A stretch of 15,617 nucleotides of DNA, taken from assembly GCA_964577825.1 (NCBI GenBank), contig CAZOBJ010000074.1:1-15617 (forward strand), read 5' to 3'. Positions 13,004 through 15,617 of this stretch are shown in pieces (position 1 is the stretch's first letter; the number at the start of each line of letters is the position of its first letter). The stretch comes from CAZOBJ01 sp964577825. Lineage in GTDB: Bacteria; Planctomycetota; SZUA-567; JAFGNG01. A model generated the notes under the pieces. That model ran no database searches. It saw only the letters and a list, made by a program, of their open reading frames with translations, and was not told the DNA's origin. The translations under genes and the position numbers were made by a program.

Positions 13004-15617
13004 ATGAACGCAGCCCGGTTCATCGCCAAGTGGCGCAGCGCCGACCTCTCGGAGCGCTCCGCCGCCCAGCAGCACTTCCTGGACCTCTGCGAGCTGCTCG
13101 ACCACCCCAAGCCCGCCGACGTGGACCCGACGGGCGACTGGTTCACCTTCGAGAAGGGCGCCACCAAGCAGAGCGGCGGCGAGGGCTGGGCCGACGTCTG
13201 GAAGAAGGGCTTCTTCGCCTGGGAATACAAGGGCAAAAGGCGCGACCTCGACGCCGCCTACAGGCAACTGCTCGAATACCGCGAGGCCCTGGAGAACCCG
13301 CCCCTGCTGGTCGTCTCGGACATGGACCGCATCGTCGTCCGCACCAACTTCACCGCGACGCCGACGGAGGTCCACGAGATCGCGATATCGGGCCTCCCCG
13401 AGCCGCGCAACCTGGAAGTGCTGCGCGCCGTCTTCCACGAGCCCGAGAAGCTGCGCCCCGGCCGCACCAGCGAGGCCATCACGGCCGAGGCGGCCGAGCG
13501 CATCGCCGGCATCGCGCAGGACATGCGCGGCCGCGGCCTGGAGCCCCACGAGGTCGCACACTTCCTGGACCGCATCGTCTTCTGCCTCTTCGCCGAGGAC
13601 ATCGACCTGCTGCCCGCCGGCCTTTTCAGCCGGCTGCTGGAGAACACCCGCCACGAGCCGGACCGCTTCCGCCGCAGCGTGGGCCACCTGTTCGACGCCA
13701 TGGCCGAGGGCGGAGAGTTCGGCTCCGACGCCATCCGCCACTTCAACGGGAACCTCTTCGTCGCCGGGCCCGTGCTCGACATGACCGAGGATGAGATTCA
13801 TCGCGTGTACGAGGCGTCGAAGCTCGACTGGAGCGCCGTGGACCCGTCAATCTTCGGCACCCTCTTCGAGCGCGGCATGGACCCGGGCAAGCGCTCCCAG
13901 ATCGGCGCGCATTACACCAGCCGCGAGGACATCGAAACCCTCGTCGAGCCCGTCGTCATGTGGCCCCTGCGCCGCGAGTGGGATCGCACAAGGGAGACCG
14001 TCGTCAACCTGCTCACCACCGGGCGCAAGGACGGCCGCAAGCCGAAACGCGCCGTCAGCAAGGCCGTCCGCACGCGCGCCCGCAACGAGTCCGCCCGCCT
14101 CGTGCGCCGCTTCCACGAGAAGCTGACCCAGCTCAAGGTGCTCGACCCCGCCTGCGGCTCGGGCAACTTCCTCTACGTCACGCTGCAGAAGCTCAAGGAC
14201 CTGGAGAAAGAGGTCATCCTTTTCGCGCAGGCGAACAACCTTGGCCAGATCATGCCGATGGTCGGTCCGTGGCAGCTCTACGGGATCGAGGTAAGCCCCT
14301 ACGCGCACGACCTGGCGCAGATGGCCGTCTGGATCGGCTACCTGCAATGGGTGCGGGCCAACGGCTTCGGCATCCACGGCGACCCGGTCCTGAAGCCGAT
14401 GGCGCACAACTTCCGCAACGAGGACGCCATCCTCGACCTGACCGACCCGGAGGAGCCCAAAGAGCCCGAATGGCCGAAGGTGGACTACATCGTCGGCAAC
14501 CCGCCCTTCCTGGGTGGCAGCCTATTGCGCAGGAACCTCGGCGAAGATTACGTTGATGCCCTATTCGCAATCTGGGAGGAACGAGTTCCGCGCAATGGGG
14601 ACCTGTGCTGTTACTGGTTTGAGAGGGCCCGGGCGCACATCGAGCAGGGGAAGTGTGAGCGCGCGGGACTCCTGGCAACACAGGGAATCCGCGGCGGCGC
14701 CAACCGGAAAGTCCTCCAACGCATCAAGGAGAGCGGCGACATCTTCTTCGCCGAAAGCGACAGGCCCTGGGTCCTCGACGGCGCCAACGTACACGTGTCC
14801 ATGGTGGGTTTCGACAACGCCAGTGAAGAGATCAAGGCGGTGGACGGTGACGTCGCGAGTCATATCAACGCTAATCTCACGGTCGGGTTTGATGCGACCC
14901 TGTCCAGGCAACTTGCCGAGAACACCGGGTTATGCCTTCGGGCCAGTGAGAAGGGGGGCGCCTTCGAGTTACCTGATTCTATTGCATTGACCTTATTGGC
15001 AGCACCGAATCCACATGGCAAGCCAAACTCAGACGTCATTCGTCCGTGGTTGAACGCGCGCATGCTTCTGCATAGTCATGGTGTTGGCTGGATTATTGAC
15101 TATGTCATAGACTGCGAGGAGAAAGAGGCTGCTCTCTATGAAGCACCGTGGCAGCTCCTATTGCTGAGCGTCAGGCCGCAACGATTGAGAACATCGGACG
15201 CGCGACTTAGGGAGTACTGGTGGCTCCACCGCCGTAACGCTAAGAACATGAGGGCCGCTGTCCAGGGCTTAGGGCGCTTTCTAGCGATACCGCATGTCTC
15301 CAAGCATAGAGTGGTCGTATGGTTGGATCAACTTGCACTGCCTGACCATCAGTTATACGTAGCTGCCCGGTCGGATGATTACTTCTTCGGCGTGCTGCAC
15401 TCCCGCTTCCACGAGCTCTGGGCGCTGCGGCTCGGGACGCGCCTGGAAACGCGCCCCCGCTACACCCCCACGACCTGTTTCGAGACGTTCCCGCTCCCGT
15501 GGCCGCCGGGAGAGGAGCCGGAGGGCGACCCGCTCGTCCAGGCCATAGCCGACGCCGCCCGGGAACTGAACGAACTGCGCGAACGATGGCTCAATCCGCC
15601 CGAGTGGACCACGACCG
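13004..15617 (+). CDS. MmeI-like (type IIL/IIG) fused restriction endonuclease-adenine methyltransferase, C-terminus beyond window
   Basis: The frame is open from ATG 13004 to the window end, giving 871 residues without a stop; MmeI is about 919 aa, so only the tail is missing. In order: a PD-(D/E)XK-type nuclease with Asp64 and Glu74-Tyr-Lys76 in GWADVWKKGFFAWEYKG; a helical spacer with FLDRIVFCLFAEDIDLLP (188-204); and an N6-adenine methyltransferase with GAHYTS (301-306, motif X region), DPACGSGNF (381-389, SAM binding) and NPPF (499-502, catalytic). A target-recognition region (about 540-790) and a closing FETFPLPWP segment follow. Such proteins methylate one strand of an asymmetric site and cut unmodified DNA at a distance, which defends against phage. 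The start has only a weak AGG upstream. From about 14515 to 15360 GC drops and TTA, TTG, ATA and AGA codons appear. A methyltransferase of a larger system such as DISARM is an alternative, and the genes beyond the edge would decide. Confidence 0.82.
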   Translation, partial: MNAARFIAKWRSADLSERSAAQQHFLDLCELLDHPKPADVDPTGDWFTFEKGATKQSGGEGWADVWKKGFFAWEYKGKRRDLDAAYRQLLEYREALENPPLLVVSDMDRIVVRTNFTATPTEVHEIAISGLPEPRNLEVLRAVFHEPEKLRPGRTSEAITAEAAERIAGIAQDMRGRGLEPHEVAHFLDRIVFCLFAEDIDLLPAGLFSRLLENTRHEPDRFRRSVGHLFDAMAEGGEFGSDAIRHFNGNLFVAGPVLDMTEDEIHRVYEASKLDWSAVDPSIFGTLFERGMDPGKRSQIGAHYTSREDIETLVEPVVMWPLRREWDRTRETVVNLLTTGRKDGRKPKRAVSKAVRTRARNESARLVRRFHEKLTQLKVLDPACGSGNFLYVTLQKLKDLEKEVILFAQANNLGQIMPMVGPWQLYGIEVSPYAHDLAQMAVWIGYLQWVRANGFGIHGDPVLKPMAHNFRNEDAILDLTDPEEPKEPEWPKVDYIVGNPPFLGGSLLRRNLGEDYVDALFAIWEERVPRNGDLCCYWFERARAHIEQGKCERAGLLATQGIRGGANRKVLQRIKESGDIFFAESDRPWVLDGANVHVSMVGFDNASEEIKAVDGDVASHINANLTVGFDATLSRQLAENTGLCLRASEKGGAFELPDSIALTLLAAPNPHGKPNSDVIRPWLNARMLLHSHGVGWIIDYVIDCEEKEAALYEAPWQLLLLSVRPQRLRTSDARLREYWWLHRRNAKNMRAAVQGLGRFLAIPHVSKHRVVVWLDQLALPDHQLYVAARSDDYFFGVLHSRFHELWALRLGTRLETRPRYTPTTCFETFPLPWPPGEEPEGDPLVQAIADAARELNELRERWLNPPEWTTT

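Noticed and set aside
12880..13794. 304-aa open frame on the + strand at the start of the restriction-methylation gene
   Set aside because: The true frame, starting at 13004, carries the nuclease and methyltransferase motifs. This frame is an Arg/Pro-rich shadow, and its first codons run through the CATCCGTGT repeat.
13004..15617. Part of a BREX (PglX) or DISARM system
   Set aside because: The combination of an N-terminal D-EXK nuclease, helical spacer, methyltransferase and recognition region fits an MmeI-like single-chain enzyme better, and no other gene of those systems is visible. The region right of the window could change this.

Overview
The window is high-GC DNA (about 70% in most genes) that resembles Planctomycetota or a neighbouring PVC/Armatimonadota-type heterotroph. 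This rests on several large secreted multidomain proteins: clan GH-A-like barrels with PA14, malectin and jelly-roll modules, a parallel beta-helix protein, and a C-terminal dockerin type I repeat pair with no visible cohesin. No rRNA, tRNA, CRISPR array, transposase or phage gene is visible, so the phylum is an inference.

Left edge (+ strand): the C-terminal 99 codons of a zinc-type medium-chain dehydrogenase, then a cytoplasmic 6-phosphogluconolactonase-family beta-propeller (443-1567). The lactonase converges on the operon that follows, and the two coding regions overlap by 16 bp.

Centre (- strand, read from 11985 down to 1552): five genes with gaps of only 37-89 bp and good Shine-Dalgarno sites, most simply one operon. 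In transcription order they are: (1) a 328-aa secreted glycosidase-like protein that appears to have lost the second half of its barrel; (2) a 570-aa secreted GH-A-like protein ending in a dockerin; (3) a cytoplasmic Gfo/Idh/MocA oxidoreductase; (4) an 882-aa secreted beta-helix protein ending in a malectin domain; (5) a 1166-aa secreted PA14/GH-A-like protein whose barrel seems to carry one beta-domain nested inside another. Together with the dehydrogenase and lactonase this looks like a polysaccharide-utilisation locus: secreted proteins would bind and cut a glycan outside the cytoplasm, and the oxidoreductases and lactonase would process the released sugar inside. The substrate cannot be read from the sequence. 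A 363-bp gene-free leader (11986-12348) precedes the operon. It holds a plausible sigma70-like promoter, two perfect short inverted repeats and a duplicated Shine-Dalgarno segment.

Right side: a small zinc-ribbon, single-TM protein (12349-12765, - strand) with the best promoter match in the window; a short intergenic region with a three-unit 10-bp tandem repeat; then, on the + strand, an MmeI-like (type IIL/IIG) single-chain restriction-methylation protein that runs off the right end. Its nuclease and methyltransferase parts are GC-rich like the rest of the window. From just after its NPPF motif to about 15360 the GC falls to roughly 55% over the best-counted stretch, which suggests that the target-recognition half was exchanged by horizontal transfer.
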